Shown here: piece by piece, positions 28,734 to 38,228 of the stretch
Layout: each line of letters begins with the position of its first letter
Numbering within the stretch: position 1 is the first letter of the stretch
NCBI GenBank assembly: GCA_951812315.1
Contig: CATOSA010000008.1
Span: forward strand, 1 to 64,000
From: an uncultured Burkholderiales bacterium
Lineage (GTDB): Bacteria > Pseudomonadota > Gammaproteobacteria > Burkholderiales > Eutrophovitaceae
Length of the DNA: 64,000 nt
Direction of reading: 5' to 3'
The notes under the pieces: generated by a model
Database searches by the model: none
Told to the model about the DNA's origin: nothing
Seen by the model: only the letters and a program-made list of their open reading frames with translations
Position numbers and translations under genes: made by a program

Positions 28734-28776
28734 AAGCCGGTCAGCAACCTTGAGGTTCGTTGTTGACCGGCTTCTC
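28734..28776 (+). terminator. Terminator hairpin after the sulfatase
   Basis: Stem AAGCCGGTCAGCAAC (28734-28748) pairs with GTTGTTGACCGGCTT (28759-28773) with one mismatch, 30 bp after the stop. Only a short pyrimidine run (CTTCTCCT) follows, so efficiency is uncertain. Confidence 0.65.
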
Positions 28777-28986
28777 CTGTCGTAGTGCGGCGGGAGGATT
28801 GTGAATAGCGTGTAGCCGTAGGCAGGCACTACAATCTCACGCTGACTAACCCGGCACGTCCGCATTCCACCGGTCAGATCGCAGGAAAAGAACATGAACA
28901 TGCGTTCAGTGCGCGATATTTCTCAGGCCTCTTGCGCACGCTAGGCTAGCGACGTGTACGAATACTGCGGCAGTGATCTCGGCTAA

Positions 28987-30030
28987 ATGAACAAGCTATT
29001 CCGGTACGGACTTGCATGGGTTCTCTTGTTCGCCTCTCATTCGGCATTGGCACAGGATAGCGTCCCCGAAACTTCAGGTTTCAGCGGATTTTTCATTGCC
29101 GCGCTTGGCTATTTCAAGGTCGAGAGCAACCAGATCGCTACCGGCGCGCCGCTGCTCGACGACGTCAGCAATGAGGTCATTCCATCGATATTCGAGTCGC
29201 CGCAGTCCCGATCATCGCCGACGTTCCTCTTTGGCGGCGAGATCGACTATACCTTCGCAAGGTCGCGCACCCAAATCTTCTTCGGCAATCGGCTCGAAGA
29301 CTTGTTACGGCTAGATCTTGTTGTCGGATTAGGTGTAAGGCAGGAACTGCCCGACAAGAGCATTCTGGCAGCGAGTTTGCTCGCAACACCATTAGACTTG
29401 AAGTTCTGGACGGACCCGTTTGTGGAAAGCGAAGCTCGGGTCAAGACCGGTGTTGACGTGCCGGGTATTCGCTTGCGTTGGGGCCGAATCCTGAAAACCG
29501 GCCTCGAATTGACTGCAACCTATCGCGAGTTTCGTTACGACAACGAAACCAGTGGCGACTGGCTAATTGGCCAGGGAAGGCTCAATCCCGCCGATAAACC
29601 CCTGCTAAAGCGTGACGGAACGACTAGTCGGCTGCAAGTGCTCTACCGGATCGACGTCGCCAAGAAACATCGGTTTGAACCAGCGTTTCGATTCATTGAA
29701 GACGATCTCGATGGGGCAGCAGTTGCAAACAAGGGATTCAGCGCGCAATTGACCTATCTTTACCGGATACCCAAGTTGATTCTCGACGCCAATATCATCT
29801 ACGGCAGGCGCGAAGCAGACGCCGTTCATCCCGTCTATGGAAAAACGTTGGAGTCGGATCGATATGGCGTCGCTTTGAGCGCTTTCTTTCCAATCAAACG
29901 GTTCCGGAGCAGCGTACTAAATATCATGGTCGGTGCCGAGGCGTTCCAGGAAGATGCAAACATTGCGTTCTACGATTCCGGCGCCCAGTCGGTCAGCTTC
30001 GGCGTACTCTGGCGCCACATCAAGAAATAG
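28987..30030 (+). CDS. Outer-membrane beta-barrel protein, DUF2860-like
   Basis: 347 residues with a signal peptide ending SHSALAQ. The mature part is rich in alternating aromatic/hydrophobic strands: SGFSGFFIAALGYFKVESNQ at the start, TFLFGGEIDYTF, and a final strand ending GVLWRHIKK. The opening and overall length resemble the DUF2860 family of predicted porin-like proteins; I am moderately sure. Stand-alone gene after a terminator. Function unknown. Confidence 0.7.
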   Translation: MNKLFRYGLAWVLLFASHSALAQDSVPETSGFSGFFIAALGYFKVESNQIATGAPLLDDVSNEVIPSIFESPQSRSSPTFLFGGEIDYTFARSRTQIFFGNRLEDLLRLDLVVGLGVRQELPDKSILAASLLATPLDLKFWTDPFVESEARVKTGVDVPGIRLRWGRILKTGLELTATYREFRYDNETSGDWLIGQGRLNPADKPLLKRDGTTSRLQVLYRIDVAKKHRFEPAFRFIEDDLDGAAVANKGFSAQLTYLYRIPKLILDANIIYGRREADAVHPVYGKTLESDRYGVALSAFFPIKRFRSSVLNIMVGAEAFQEDANIAFYDSGAQSVSFGVLWRHIKK

Positions 30031-30321
30031 CGGCCGTTTGAACAAAATTGTGCAAGGCCGGCGTACTTAACTCGATGCGGTGACAAAGAAACGCGCGATC
30101 AAGGTTTTGTTGACTCATCCGGTGCTCAGACCGGGCTGGCAGGTTTCAATCGGAAGGTCCCGAGGCGGGGTTGAACGCGCGGAGGGTATTTGTAACGATT
30201 AACATGCCGGGCTCTCATCGCACCTACGGACTGAAAACGTACGTTTGATCGCAAAGATCGCATTGGGATTTACGAGGTATAGCGGGACGTCTCGCTAACG
30301 AAAAAAGAAGAGAGGACGAAG

Positions 30322-30816
30322 ATGTTCCAGAAAATGCTCGCCGCCTGCCGTTTTTTGCTCATCGTTCCTGTTGTCGGCTGCGTTCTGTTGACATTGGGGG
30401 TTGTACTGATGGGCATAGGCCGGATCGTGACCGATGGCATGGCGACCCTTCAGGCCGGCGACTACTCCGCCAAGGCAGCCAAGAAAATGTCGCTCTCGGT
30501 CATCGAGATCATCGACCTCTTTCTCATTGGCACAGTTGCGTACATCACCGCAGTGGGTCTGTACAAGTTGTTCATCGACAGCAAAGGCGTTCAACTGCCG
30601 ATGCGTTTGCAAATTAACACGCTCAAGGACCTCGAGGACAAGATCATCGGCGTACTGGTCGCCGCGCTGGCAGTTGCCTTTCTCGGGCATGCAGCCGGCG
30701 GAGATGAGCCCGCCGCATTGCTTTGATATGGCGGCGGCATAGCGCTCGTGGTCGCCGCACTCGGCTATTTCGTCAGCACGGGCAACAAGAAATCTGACCC
30801 ATCAGACGAGGCCTGA
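30322..30816 (+). pseudogene. UPF0114 (YqhA-like) membrane protein with in-frame TGA
   Basis: Small inner-membrane protein: helices FLLIVPVVGCVLLTLGVVLM, IIDLFLIGTVAYITAVGLY and IIGVLVAALAVAFLGHA fit the UPF0114/YqhA pattern. The frame stops at TGA 30724-30726 after PAALL, yet the same frame continues with YGGGIALVVAALGYFVSTG to a TGA at 30816. That is the expected last helix of the family. A single nonsense substitution therefore truncates the protein by one helix. Nothing suggests selenocysteine, which this family does not use. Confidence 0.75.
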
Positions 30817-30839
30817 TTGCACTTCGCCGAACATCCAAC

Positions 30840-31589
30840 GTGAACAATCGTAGCCTGGCAATCCGGCATGCAACCACGCTTGCGTTCGGCATGTACTTGC
30901 TGACGCTCATGCTGGGGATCGCAGAGGCGCAGAATCCGGAGGACAAACTCGGCAACTGGTTTGGCATTACCAGCGCCACCCGGTTCACTGATCGCTGGAG
31001 TCTGTTTCTGCAAGGCGAGTTGCGAACATGGGAAATGCTCTCGAATCTGAACGAGACGCTTTTTCGGGGTGCCGGGCATTACGACTTCAGCCCGAAGACC
31101 ATGGGCGCGTTCGGATACGTAAGAGTCGATACCTGGCCATTTACGGACAGCGGCGCCCGCAAGTTCTATGAAAACCGCTTCTACCAGGAACTGCTTTTCA
31201 AGGCGAAAGCCGGCACTGGCGGACTGAACAACCGGTTCAGACTTGAGCAACGCTGGCTGGAAGTCGAGGGTGAGACCGAATACTCGAATCGGTTTCGCTA
31301 CATGCTGCAGTATACGAAACCGCTGAACAGCGACAAGATGCAGCCCGGTACATGGTTTGTTCAGGCGCTAAACGAAATATTTGTTGACTTTGATACCAAC
31401 GGTTACTGGTTCAACCTTGTTCCGTATGACAAAGGCCTCAATCAGAATCGATTGTATTTAGGTGGTGGGCGCCAGATTACGCCGTCATCAAATTTTCGGT
31501 TCGGACTGCTTTGGCAGCTCCAGCCTGACCTGGACGTATACCGACTCGTTTTCTCCTATGCGCACAATTTCGACAGACGCGCGAAATAG
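30840..31589 (+). CDS. Outer-membrane protein of DUF2490 type
   Basis: 249 residues from GTG 30840. Signal peptide (LLTLMLGIAEA) and then a barrel-like sequence: GNWFGITSATRFTDRWSLF, FYENRFYQELLFKAK, RFRLEQRWLEVEG, and a C-terminal strand ending VFSYAHNFDRRAK. This matches the usual layout of DUF2490 proteins. Lies 23 bp after the UPF0114 gene, so probably in the same transcript. Role unknown. Confidence 0.75.
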   Translation: MNNRSLAIRHATTLAFGMYLLTLMLGIAEAQNPEDKLGNWFGITSATRFTDRWSLFLQGELRTWEMLSNLNETLFRGAGHYDFSPKTMGAFGYVRVDTWPFTDSGARKFYENRFYQELLFKAKAGTGGLNNRFRLEQRWLEVEGETEYSNRFRYMLQYTKPLNSDKMQPGTWFVQALNEIFVDFDTNGYWFNLVPYDKGLNQNRLYLGGGRQITPSSNFRFGLLWQLQPDLDVYRLVFSYAHNFDRRAK

Positions 31590-31991
31590 GATGGATATTA
31601 TCTTGCCGGGACCCTCCTGCATTGACTGAAATGAAATCCTTCGACCGATTCAGATGTGCAATGCGATGGGCAACGTCAAGACTGTCGAAAGGTGCGCTCA
31701 CCTTACTTGACGATCGCCTGTCGGTTTCCCGGTTCCTGCCCGCCCCGTCTTCGCTGCCAACAGGGCATTCCATGGTTCCAACCCAAGCCGCAATCATCCT
31801 TTCGGTGAACGCCTGCTCGACTGCGCAAGTTCAAGCGTGTTCTGATCGAAGTACACATGGGCGTGATACTTTGGGTATACGTTTTCCGGTCTCTGAATCA
31901 CATCACTTCCCTTTATCACCAAGGTTGTTCAAACTGCCTGTTACGAACCCTCCCCGAATCAACTGCGGACTTGTCCGACAATGACCGGAGA
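31590..31991. other. Intergenic region between convergent genes
   Basis: 402 bases. An open frame of 120 codons (31622-31984) has no signal, no family likeness and odd composition, so I do not call it. No clear terminator hairpin with a T run seen. Confidence 0.4.
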
Positions 31992-32746
31992 TCAGCCGTC
32001 TTTGCTGATGGGCAGCAGCGACAATTCGACACGTCGGTTCAGCGCGCGACCTTCCGCGGTTCTGTTGTCAGCTATTGGTCTGACTTCGCCAGAGCCAACG
32101 ATAATCGCCCTGTCACGAAGAATACCTCTTGAAATGAGATATTGAGCAACGGTATTTGCGCGCCTTTCTGACAGCGACTGATTGTTCTCGGCGGTACCGA
32201 CATTGTCCGTATGACCGACCACCTCTAAGAGCGTCTTGTTGTACTTGAGAAGCACCTTTGAAACACTATCCAGAATTGGAAACGAATATGCGTTCAGGTC
32301 TGCGCTTCCAGTCGAAAAACCGATGTGGCTGGGCATATTGAGGATGATCTCGTCGCCGCGCCGGGTTACGCTCACACCAGTGTCCTCGAGCTCCTTGCGC
32401 AACTCGGCTTCCTGCTGGTCCATGTAGGACCCGACTGCACCTCCCGCAATGGCACCGACGCCTAAGATGCACATACTGGACGTCGGGTCGCTCGTCAGGA
32501 CCCGACTGCACCTCCCGCAATGGCACCGACGCCAGCACCAATCAATACCCGCTTTCGCCTGTCGTGGGCACTGTCTGAACTGATCGCACCGATCACCGCT
32601 CCGGTGGCCGCACCGATAGCGGCGCCCTTGGTCGCATTGCTGGTTTTGGTTTCGCCGGTATAGGGATCGGTCGTCTGGCATCCGGTAGACAACAGCGTGC
32701 CTAGAAGTGCAACGAGAAATAGCCGGGGCGCTGCTACCTGATTCAT
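31992..32746 (-). pseudogene. OmpA-domain lipoprotein (YiaD-like), disrupted by a 71-bp insertion/duplication
   Basis: Start ATG 32746 with signal FLVALLGTLLSTGC (lipobox STGC), a glycine-zipper segment (GAAIGAATGAVIGAISS, IGAGVGAIAGGAVGS) and a C-terminal OmpA peptidoglycan-binding domain (VVGHTDNVGTAENNQSLSERR, GSGEVRPIADNRTAEGRALN). Frames before and after the zipper differ. The cause is a 37-bp duplication (32426-32462 and 32497-32533) around 34 foreign bases. Removing 71 bp leaves 684 bp, exactly 227 residues plus stop, so the gene was intact before this event. Confidence 0.88.
32426..32533. repeat. 34-bp insert flanked by a perfect 37-bp direct repeat
   Basis: Copies 32426-32462 and 32497-32533 are identical over 37 bases (AGGACCCGACTGCACCTC...). 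The 34 bases between them (32463-32496) are not part of the gene. The insert contains GTCGGGTC, the inverse of GACCCGAC in the repeat. The same geometry recurs at 58955-59064. Confidence 0.9.
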
Positions 32747-32998
32747 GATTGCTGACTGCATCGCGTCGAAATTGGAAGGTGGGTCTATTGCCCGATTGAT
32801 ACTCGACTCACTATTCAGTCGAAAGTTGCATTCGAACAAGGCACCGGGCCTGGCAATTCTACTACCCTTCCCCTGGCATTCTGACGACGACCGGCGTCGC
32901 GAATGGCGTCAGTCTGGTTATATTGTTTCGCTGTTAATGGCGGTGCGCTGGTTACGATGCCGTACCGCGAACGGCGCGCTGATTTCGATACCGCCCCG

Positions 32999-34231
32999 CT
33001 AATGGCGGCGCGCGACAACCAACCAAATGAATCCGCACAATTGCAGGATGAAGAATATGCCGAATGCAACGGCATAACCTTCAGCCTGGTAGCCGCCTGA
33101 TTCTGCGGGCCAGTGATTAACGATCGCACCGAATCCCCATTGCGATGCGAATGCAGTCATGAAAACCAGCAGGTTCAGCGCGGTCGTAGCGCGTCCCGAC
33201 AAGCTGATCGGAAAGTTCTGGGACAAAATTGCGAAAGCCAGACTTCCCGATGTTCCAAAGAAACCCCAGCCAACCCACATCGGCAGCGCCAGATCGCCTG
33301 AGCCGAACACAAACAGAAGCTGGATTAGCAGGTAAATTGCGCTTGCTGCGATCAGCACAGACATCGGCGCAATGCCCCGCCACGCGAGTCGCGCCGCCAG
33401 GGCACCCCAGAACAGAAAGCCACACATGGCGGCGACTCCGAGAACGAGCAAATGAAATGCGACCGCCTGCCGCCCGAAACCGGCAACGTCAGCCAGCCAT
33501 GGTCCGGCCCAGAGTCCCTGGACGGACATGTTAATCCCCTGGAACAACGTCGTTCCCAGCGCCAGCCTCCAGAACACCGGCGACGCGTAGACGCGCACAG
33601 TGCCACTGAACTGATCCGAGAGGGTTTCCTGGGGCCTGTCTCCGGGCTTTTCCGGCACCGCCAGAAAAATCAGGGCTGCGGCAATAAACGTCGCCGCGGC
33701 AAGTATCTGAAACAATCCTCGCCAATCGACGAACTGCAATGCCGCCTCTACCGGCACAGTCGCCGAGATTGCGCCCAATCCCCCGATGAACAACATCCGG
33801 CCTGTCATCGCCGGCAATCGTTCGAGTGGGAACCACAGCGTGAACGCCTTGATGCTGGACATCAGGCCGGCTGCAACGCCCAGACCAATCAGCGTACGGC
33901 CGAGCAGTAATCCGCCGACACTGTCTGCCATCGAAAAGATCGCGGCACCGGTGCCCGCGCACAACAACAGCCATGCATTGGTTCGCCGCGGCCCGATACG
34001 ATCGAGCATCAGGCCGACCGGGATCTGCAAGGCGGCAAAGGCCAGAAAGTACGCCGATGTCAGCAGGCCGAGCGACGCCGCAGACAGCCCGAATTCGCTG
34101 ACAAGATCGGGCGAGATGACGGCATTGACAGTACGGTATACGTACGACAAGAAGTAGCCGGCGGCAAATGGCAGAAAAACAAGCATCGCCGTGCCGACGG
34201 CGGGCGACTCACGAACGGAATCGTGAGCCAT
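32999..34231 (-). CDS. MFS transporter
   Basis: 410 residues, about 12 hydrophobic segments. The first cytoplasmic loop motif appears as LMLDRIGPRRTNAWLLL (a variant of GxLaDrxGrR), and a long central loop follows helix 6 (PEKPGDRPQETLSD). Similar in style to the nitrate/sugar-phosphate-like MFS group found next to house-keeping genes; substrate cannot be inferred. It ends 4 nt... from no partner on the left; the small holin-like gene lies immediately upstream with a 3-bp gap, so both are likely one transcript. Confidence 0.88.
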   Translation of the reverse strand: MAHDSVRESPAVGTAMLVFLPFAAGYFLSYVYRTVNAVISPDLVSEFGLSAASLGLLTSAYFLAFAALQIPVGLMLDRIGPRRTNAWLLLCAGTGAAIFSMADSVGGLLLGRTLIGLGVAAGLMSSIKAFTLWFPLERLPAMTGRMLFIGGLGAISATVPVEAALQFVDWRGLFQILAAATFIAAALIFLAVPEKPGDRPQETLSDQFSGTVRVYASPVFWRLALGTTLFQGINMSVQGLWAGPWLADVAGFGRQAVAFHLLVLGVAAMCGFLFWGALAARLAWRGIAPMSVLIAASAIYLLIQLLFVFGSGDLALPMWVGWGFFGTSGSLAFAILSQNFPISLSGRATTALNLLVFMTAFASQWGFGAIVNHWPAESGGYQAEGYAVAFGIFFILQLCGFIWLVVARRH

Positions 34232-34234
34232 CGA

Positions 34235-34609
34235 TCAGGGCCGATCAATACGGCGAACGCTTACCCGGTTGTATCCGATGAGTGAATTGACGATGAAACT
34301 GAACAGCGCAACGAAAAATCCTGACCAGAAGCCTGCGACAAAGAAGCCCGGTACCAGCCACGCGACCAGTAGCAGCATCAACGCATTGATGACCAGTACA
34401 AAGAACCCGAGCGTCAGGACTGACAATGGCAACGTCAGCAAAACCAGCAGAGGTTTCAGAAATGTGTTGACAATGCCCAGCAGCAGTCCCGCAATAAACA
34501 GCGACTGGGAGGTATCAAAGCTGATGCCATCGAATAGTTCGTCGGCGACCCAGAGTGACAGTGCGGTAACGCCCCAGAAAACAAGGAATCGGATAAGGTT
34601 TATGCGCAT
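34235..34609 (-). CDS. Small four-helix membrane protein (phage-holin superfamily IV / PF04020 type)
   Basis: 124 residues with four membrane helices: FLVFWGVTALSLWVADELF, SLFIAGLLLGIVNTFLKPLL, TLPLSVLTLGFFVLVINALM and GFFVALFSFIVNSLIGYNRV. The motif GLLLGIVNTFLKPLLVLLTLP is diagnostic for this chromosomal family, which carries a holin-like name but is not tied to phage. Upstream of and probably co-transcribed with the MFS gene. Function unknown. Confidence 0.85.
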   Translation of the reverse strand: MRINLIRFLVFWGVTALSLWVADELFDGISFDTSQSLFIAGLLLGIVNTFLKPLLVLLTLPLSVLTLGFFVLVINALMLLLVAWLVPGFFVAGFWSGFFVALFSFIVNSLIGYNRVSVRRIDRP

Positions 34610-34769
34610 AGCCGCAATAATACGCGATGCACGCGGTTCGACGAACCCGGAGCGTACACACGTCGGTCACAGACTATTTCCTGGCCCTTTGAATTTGATA
34701 CGGCGCAATGCGCGGCGCTTGCTGCGCCCTACCCGGGCTATCGAACGTCCAGGTCCGAAAAGTTGCTAG

Positions 34770-35662
34770 ATGACAGATCACCACACCCTTCCCCGTTCAC
34801 TGTTAGCTCTTTTGGCAGCCTTGACGCTGGCCTGGGGATTCAACTGGCCAATGATGAAACTGGTGCTAAGCGAGTTGCCGGTATGGAGTGCCCGAACATT
34901 GAGCATCGTCGCAGCGTCTGCCGGCCTATTTGCAATCGCGCGCGCAAAAGGCTTGCGCATCCGGGTGCCAGACGGTCAGTTCAAACGCCTGATGTTTTCG
35001 TCCCTGTTCAACGTGACCGGATGGAACTTGCTGATCGGCTACGGAGTGTCGATGCTACCCACGGGACGCTCGGCAATACTCGCCTACACGATGCCTCTTT
35101 GGGCAGTCATGCTTTCCGCATTGCTTCTGCACGAAGCTTTCACCATTCGCAAAACAGCAGGCGTCGTTCTGGGCATGGGCGCGATGGCTCTGTTGCTCGG
35201 GGCCGAATTCTCGCAACTGCGTGCAGCGCCAACCGGCGCGCTGCTAATCATCGGCGCTGCGATGTCATGGGCGACCGGTACCGTCATCATGAAGCGATAT
35301 CCAACCACGCTGCCGAACACGTCTTTTGTCGCCTGGCAACTCGCGCTTGGCGGACTCCCGGTAGTCGTCGGCGCGCTGATACTGGATTGGCAAACGATTC
35401 AACCATTTCCCGCACCGCCGCGGCGGCGCTGCTCTACAACATGCTGATCGCATCGCTGTTCTGTCATTGGGCGTGGTTCAAGATTGCAACCAACGCACCT
35501 GCCAGCATTGCTGCGCTGTCGACCATGATGATCCCGGTCGTGAGGGTGTTCAGCGGCATGCTGGTACTCGGTGAACAACCGCAATGGCCTGGATACCTTG
35601 CGCTGGTACTGGTAACGCTTGCACTCGCCACGGTCCTCTATCCAGCACGAAATCGAACGTAG
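34770..35662 (+). pseudogene. EamA-family (DMT) transporter, frameshifted
   Basis: The first ten-helix EamA half and most of the second are in one frame from ATG 34770 (LTLAWGFNWPMMKLVLSELP, GYGVSMLPTGRSAILAYTMP). At about 35402 the frame breaks after DWQTIQP. The end (ISRTAAAALLYNMLIASLF, IAALSTMMIPVVRVFSGMLV, GEQPQWPGYLALVLVTLALA) is in another frame and stops at 35662. One extra C in CAACCATT gives 297 residues, a normal DMT length. Substrate unknown. Confidence 0.85.
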
Positions 35663-35764
35663 ATTATGACCTGGACATTAGCGCAAAAGACCCCATGAGA
35701 ACGGCTTAAAGCTTGCTATTACTAGCTCAATCAAGCAGTCCGGCTTCGTAAGAAGTCTACTTAA

Positions 35765-36376
35765 ATGCGTGTGATTGCAAGCTTGACAACACTGATTCTG
35801 GGCATGCTCTTCGTTGCCCCGGCCACTGCCGACATCTTTCGCCACGTGGACAAGGATGGCAGGGTCCAGTATACAAACGTGCCGAACGATAGCCGCTACA
35901 AGATCTATCGTCGCATCGATACCGATAATCCGGTTACTGAAACCCTCACGGTCCGGGCGCAATACTTCAGCCAGAAAACGCGCAACCGTTTCGAAGAACA
36001 AATCGACGCCGCGGCGAAGGCAAACAAGATCGATCCGGCCCTAATTCACGCAGTAATTTCCGCCGAATCGGCATACAACCCGTATGCGCGCTCGCGTGCC
36101 GGCGCAGTCGGTCTGATGCAATTGATGCCCGCGACGGCTAAGCGATATGGAGCGCAGAACCGAATGGATCCGGCCCAGAACATTCAGGCAGGTGTGCGCT
36201 ATTTGCGCGCCCTGATGAATCTGTTCGACGGCGATCTGACATTGACAATCGCCGCATACAATGCGGGTGAAAACGCCGTTATCCGCGCCGGCCACCGCAT
36301 CCCGCCCTACCCCGAGACGATGAACTACGTTCCGCTCGTGCTCAAGTACTACAAGCAATATCGCAAACGCATGTAG
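35765..36376 (+). CDS. Periplasmic lytic transglycosylase with DUF4124-like N-terminal domain
   Basis: 203 residues. Signal peptide (LTTLILGMLFVAPATA) and then a short DUF4124-like segment (DIFRHVDKDGRVQYTNVPND). The SLT domain follows: catalytic Glu in HAVISAESAYNPYARS, then AGAVGLMQLMPATAKRYG, AGVRYLRALMNLF and IAAYNAGENAV. It cleaves peptidoglycan glycan strands to anhydromuropeptides. Complete and stand-alone. Confidence 0.93.
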   Translation: MRVIASLTTLILGMLFVAPATADIFRHVDKDGRVQYTNVPNDSRYKIYRRIDTDNPVTETLTVRAQYFSQKTRNRFEEQIDAAAKANKIDPALIHAVISAESAYNPYARSRAGAVGLMQLMPATAKRYGAQNRMDPAQNIQAGVRYLRALMNLFDGDLTLTIAAYNAGENAVIRAGHRIPPYPETMNYVPLVLKYYKQYRKRM

Positions 36377-36470
36377 TGCAGCCGCGGGCGATGTGATTAC
36401 GAGCAGGTGCCTTGCTCGATTGCAGTCGATCGCCCCTGCATTCGAATATTGCAGTAACAATGCGCCTAAT

Positions 36471-37280
36471 TCAGCGGCGGGCGTCGCGTGCGGATTTTTC
36501 TTTCCGAAGTTGACCGAGTTCATCGCGCAGCGCGCGCACTTCCTTGCGCAGCGCACGGACATCCTTGTGCATTTCGCGACGCGTGCGTTTCTCGTCCTCG
36601 CCGATAAAGAATGCGGAAATCGCTGCTGTGACCATGGACAGCAACGCAAACCCGACCAGGACCATGAAGACTGCAAAAAAGCGTGACGCGGTTGTTGTCG
36701 GAACAAAATCACCATAGCCAACGGTCGCTCTGGTCACGAACGCCAGCCACAAACCCTCACGGAACGAATGTACCGTAGGTTCAAGAAACAGGAACCCGAC
36801 ACCGGCAAGCAGTAGCATGAGAATGGCGACGCCGAAGTACAGCGGCACGCCTTTCGCGACCAGCGCACCTCCAACGCCGGAAAGCGCCCGCGCGACCAGC
36901 AAGCTGATCAGTGCCAGGCGCGCAAGGCGTGCAGACGCGACCCAGAATCCGGAAGCCATTCCGGCAAGACTGAAGATCGCAACGACAATGATGACCACGT
37001 TCAGCCAATTGCGCGTCAGATAGGCAAGCTTGCGGCTGCTCACATGCAGCATCCAGATTAATTCGGCCGAAAATGCCGCGAGGATGAACCAGTGAAGTGA
37101 GTTCGCGAATGCAACAACCCATGGCATATCGCTCTGTTGGTCGACCAAAGTGACAGGAATGGATAGCAGCGCAACGGCAATCATCACCCCGTCCAGACGC
37201 TTCTCCCAGGCTTGCGCTTCAGCGTTGTCACCAGGCGCAACGCCACCAAGCCCGATGAATTGTCCGACCTGCGCCGTCAT
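36471..37280 (-). CDS. Voltage-gated-like potassium channel protein
   Basis: 269 residues. Six hydrophobic segments with the pore loop FVTRATVGYGDFVPTT (selectivity filter TVGYGD) near residue 190. The S4-like segment WVASARLARLALISLLVARAL has few positive charges, so gating may differ from classical Kv channels. The C-terminus (about 230-269) is a charged coiled coil with the repeat KDVRALRKEVRALRDEL. Likely K+ channel of the inner membrane. Gene pair with the downstream esterase is loose (29 bp, same strand). Confidence 0.88.
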   Translation of the reverse strand: MTAQVGQFIGLGGVAPGDNAEAQAWEKRLDGVMIAVALLSIPVTLVDQQSDMPWVVAFANSLHWFILAAFSAELIWMLHVSSRKLAYLTRNWLNVVIIVVAIFSLAGMASGFWVASARLARLALISLLVARALSGVGGALVAKGVPLYFGVAILMLLLAGVGFLFLEPTVHSFREGLWLAFVTRATVGYGDFVPTTTASRFFAVFMVLVGFALLSMVTAAISAFFIGEDEKRTRREMHKDVRALRKEVRALRDELGQLRKEKSARDARR

Positions 37281-37309
37281 TCAGATATCTCCCGTGCCCT
37301 TGTCATTAA

Positions 37310-37924
37310 TTACAAAGCGCCGGCACGCTGCAGCAGTTTCGCAACCGCCTCGGCCAGCTTTCTGTAGCCCTGTGCGTTCGGATCGGATTTGTAAGCATTG
37401 TCCCTGAGTATGTCATTGAGAGCATCGCCCTCAAACGGCAGCGAGAGATCTTCCGCAATTCGCTCGTAGAATTCTGCTGTCCCGGCAAACAACGCCGGCT
37501 TTGGAACGCCGATCAGCAATACACCTACGCCCCGCCCTCGGGCATTGTCAATCATGAGCCGCAAGTTCGCCTCAATCACCGAGGGGTCCACTTTGCGCAA
37601 CATGTCATTGCCACCAAGACACAGCAGCATAATCACAGGTTCGTAGATGTCCAAAACGTCGTCAAGGCGGTCCATGCCGGCCGCCGTCTGCTCGCCTGGT
37701 TCGCCTGCAGAAACCACATCGCGCCCGATCAGAGCGGACAATACCTCAGGGTAACTTTCTCCGGACCGCGCACCGGTACCGTAGATCAGGCTGTCACCGA
37801 AGGCGAGCACGACATCGCCGGGCGCCAGCTTCGGGAGGGCGGGAACGTGCTCACCGCAGCCCGCCAGAACGGCGCCGGCAAGCAGCAACAACGCAATTGC
37901 AAAGTGTCGCGACGCTCTTTTCAA
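37310..37924 (-). CDS. SGNH/GDSL-type lipoprotein esterase (TesA-like), catalytic His apparently lost
   Basis: 204 residues from TTG 37924. Lipoprotein signal ending VLAGCG. Block I AFGDSLIYGTGARSGESYP carries the nucleophile Ser, the block II region VSAGEPGEQTAAGM a Gly, and block III CLGGNDML the Asn. The family ending D-x-x-H-P-N appears here as YKSDPNAQGYRKLAEAV, where two or three residues including the His seem deleted in frame. The fold is otherwise complete, so it may be catalytically dead or use another base. Annotation as esterase is by family only. Confidence 0.85.
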   Translation of the reverse strand: MKRASRHFAIALLLLAGAVLAGCGEHVPALPKLAPGDVVLAFGDSLIYGTGARSGESYPEVLSALIGRDVVSAGEPGEQTAAGMDRLDDVLDIYEPVIMLLCLGGNDMLRKVDPSVIEANLRLMIDNARGRGVGVLLIGVPKPALFAGTAEFYERIAEDLSLPFEGDALNDILRDNAYKSDPNAQGYRKLAEAVAKLLQRAGAL

Positions 37925-37978
37925 TTACGCTCATAAAGCAAAAATGCCGGTGCCAGGCGAGGGCAAAGGAGAAAGTAA

Positions 37979-38228
37979 CTAGCCCGCATATTTCACGAAG
38001 ACGGTCGCGTATCCAACTAGTTCGCGAAACGAATCAACTTGATAGCAAGATTTTGGGACATCGTCTCGTGGGAGCAGTTCGAACCTATTCGCTATCAGGA
38101 AAAATCTGCCTTCACAGCTTGAACGATCGGCCTTGAGCAATAGTCTGGCTATTCCTCTGCGGCCGATATTCGCAATCTGTTTAGGCACATTTCCCCTGAA
38201 AGCGAATCCCTCGTGAAATATGCAGGCT
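37979..38228. repeat. CTAG-bounded palindromic element, family 3, interrupted by IS110 copy B
   Basis: The left end CTAGCCCGCATATTTCACG (37979-37997) and the right end CGTGAAATATGCAGGCT (38212-38228) are inverted repeats. The missing AG of the right CTAG lies beyond IS110 copy B, at 39321-39322, where it forms part of the pmbA stop codon. A 61-bp relative with the same ends lies at 60303-60363. The body is non-coding. Confidence 0.78.

Noticed and set aside
30724-30726. Selenocysteine at the UPF0114 TGA
   Set aside because: No SECIS-like hairpin recognised just after the codon and the family has no Cys/Sec at this place.
31622-31984. 120-codon ORF between DUF2490 and the OmpA-type gene
   Set aside because: No ribosome-binding site, no family pattern, composition unlike neighbours.
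32426-32533. A CRISPR array
   Set aside because: Only one repeat-spacer-repeat unit, inside a gene, with repeat sequence taken from that gene; no cas genes in the window. Kept as an insertion-geometry finding, not as an array.
34235-34609. Prophage, because of a holin-type protein
   Set aside because: PF04020-type proteins are common chromosomal membrane proteins; no other phage gene is nearby.
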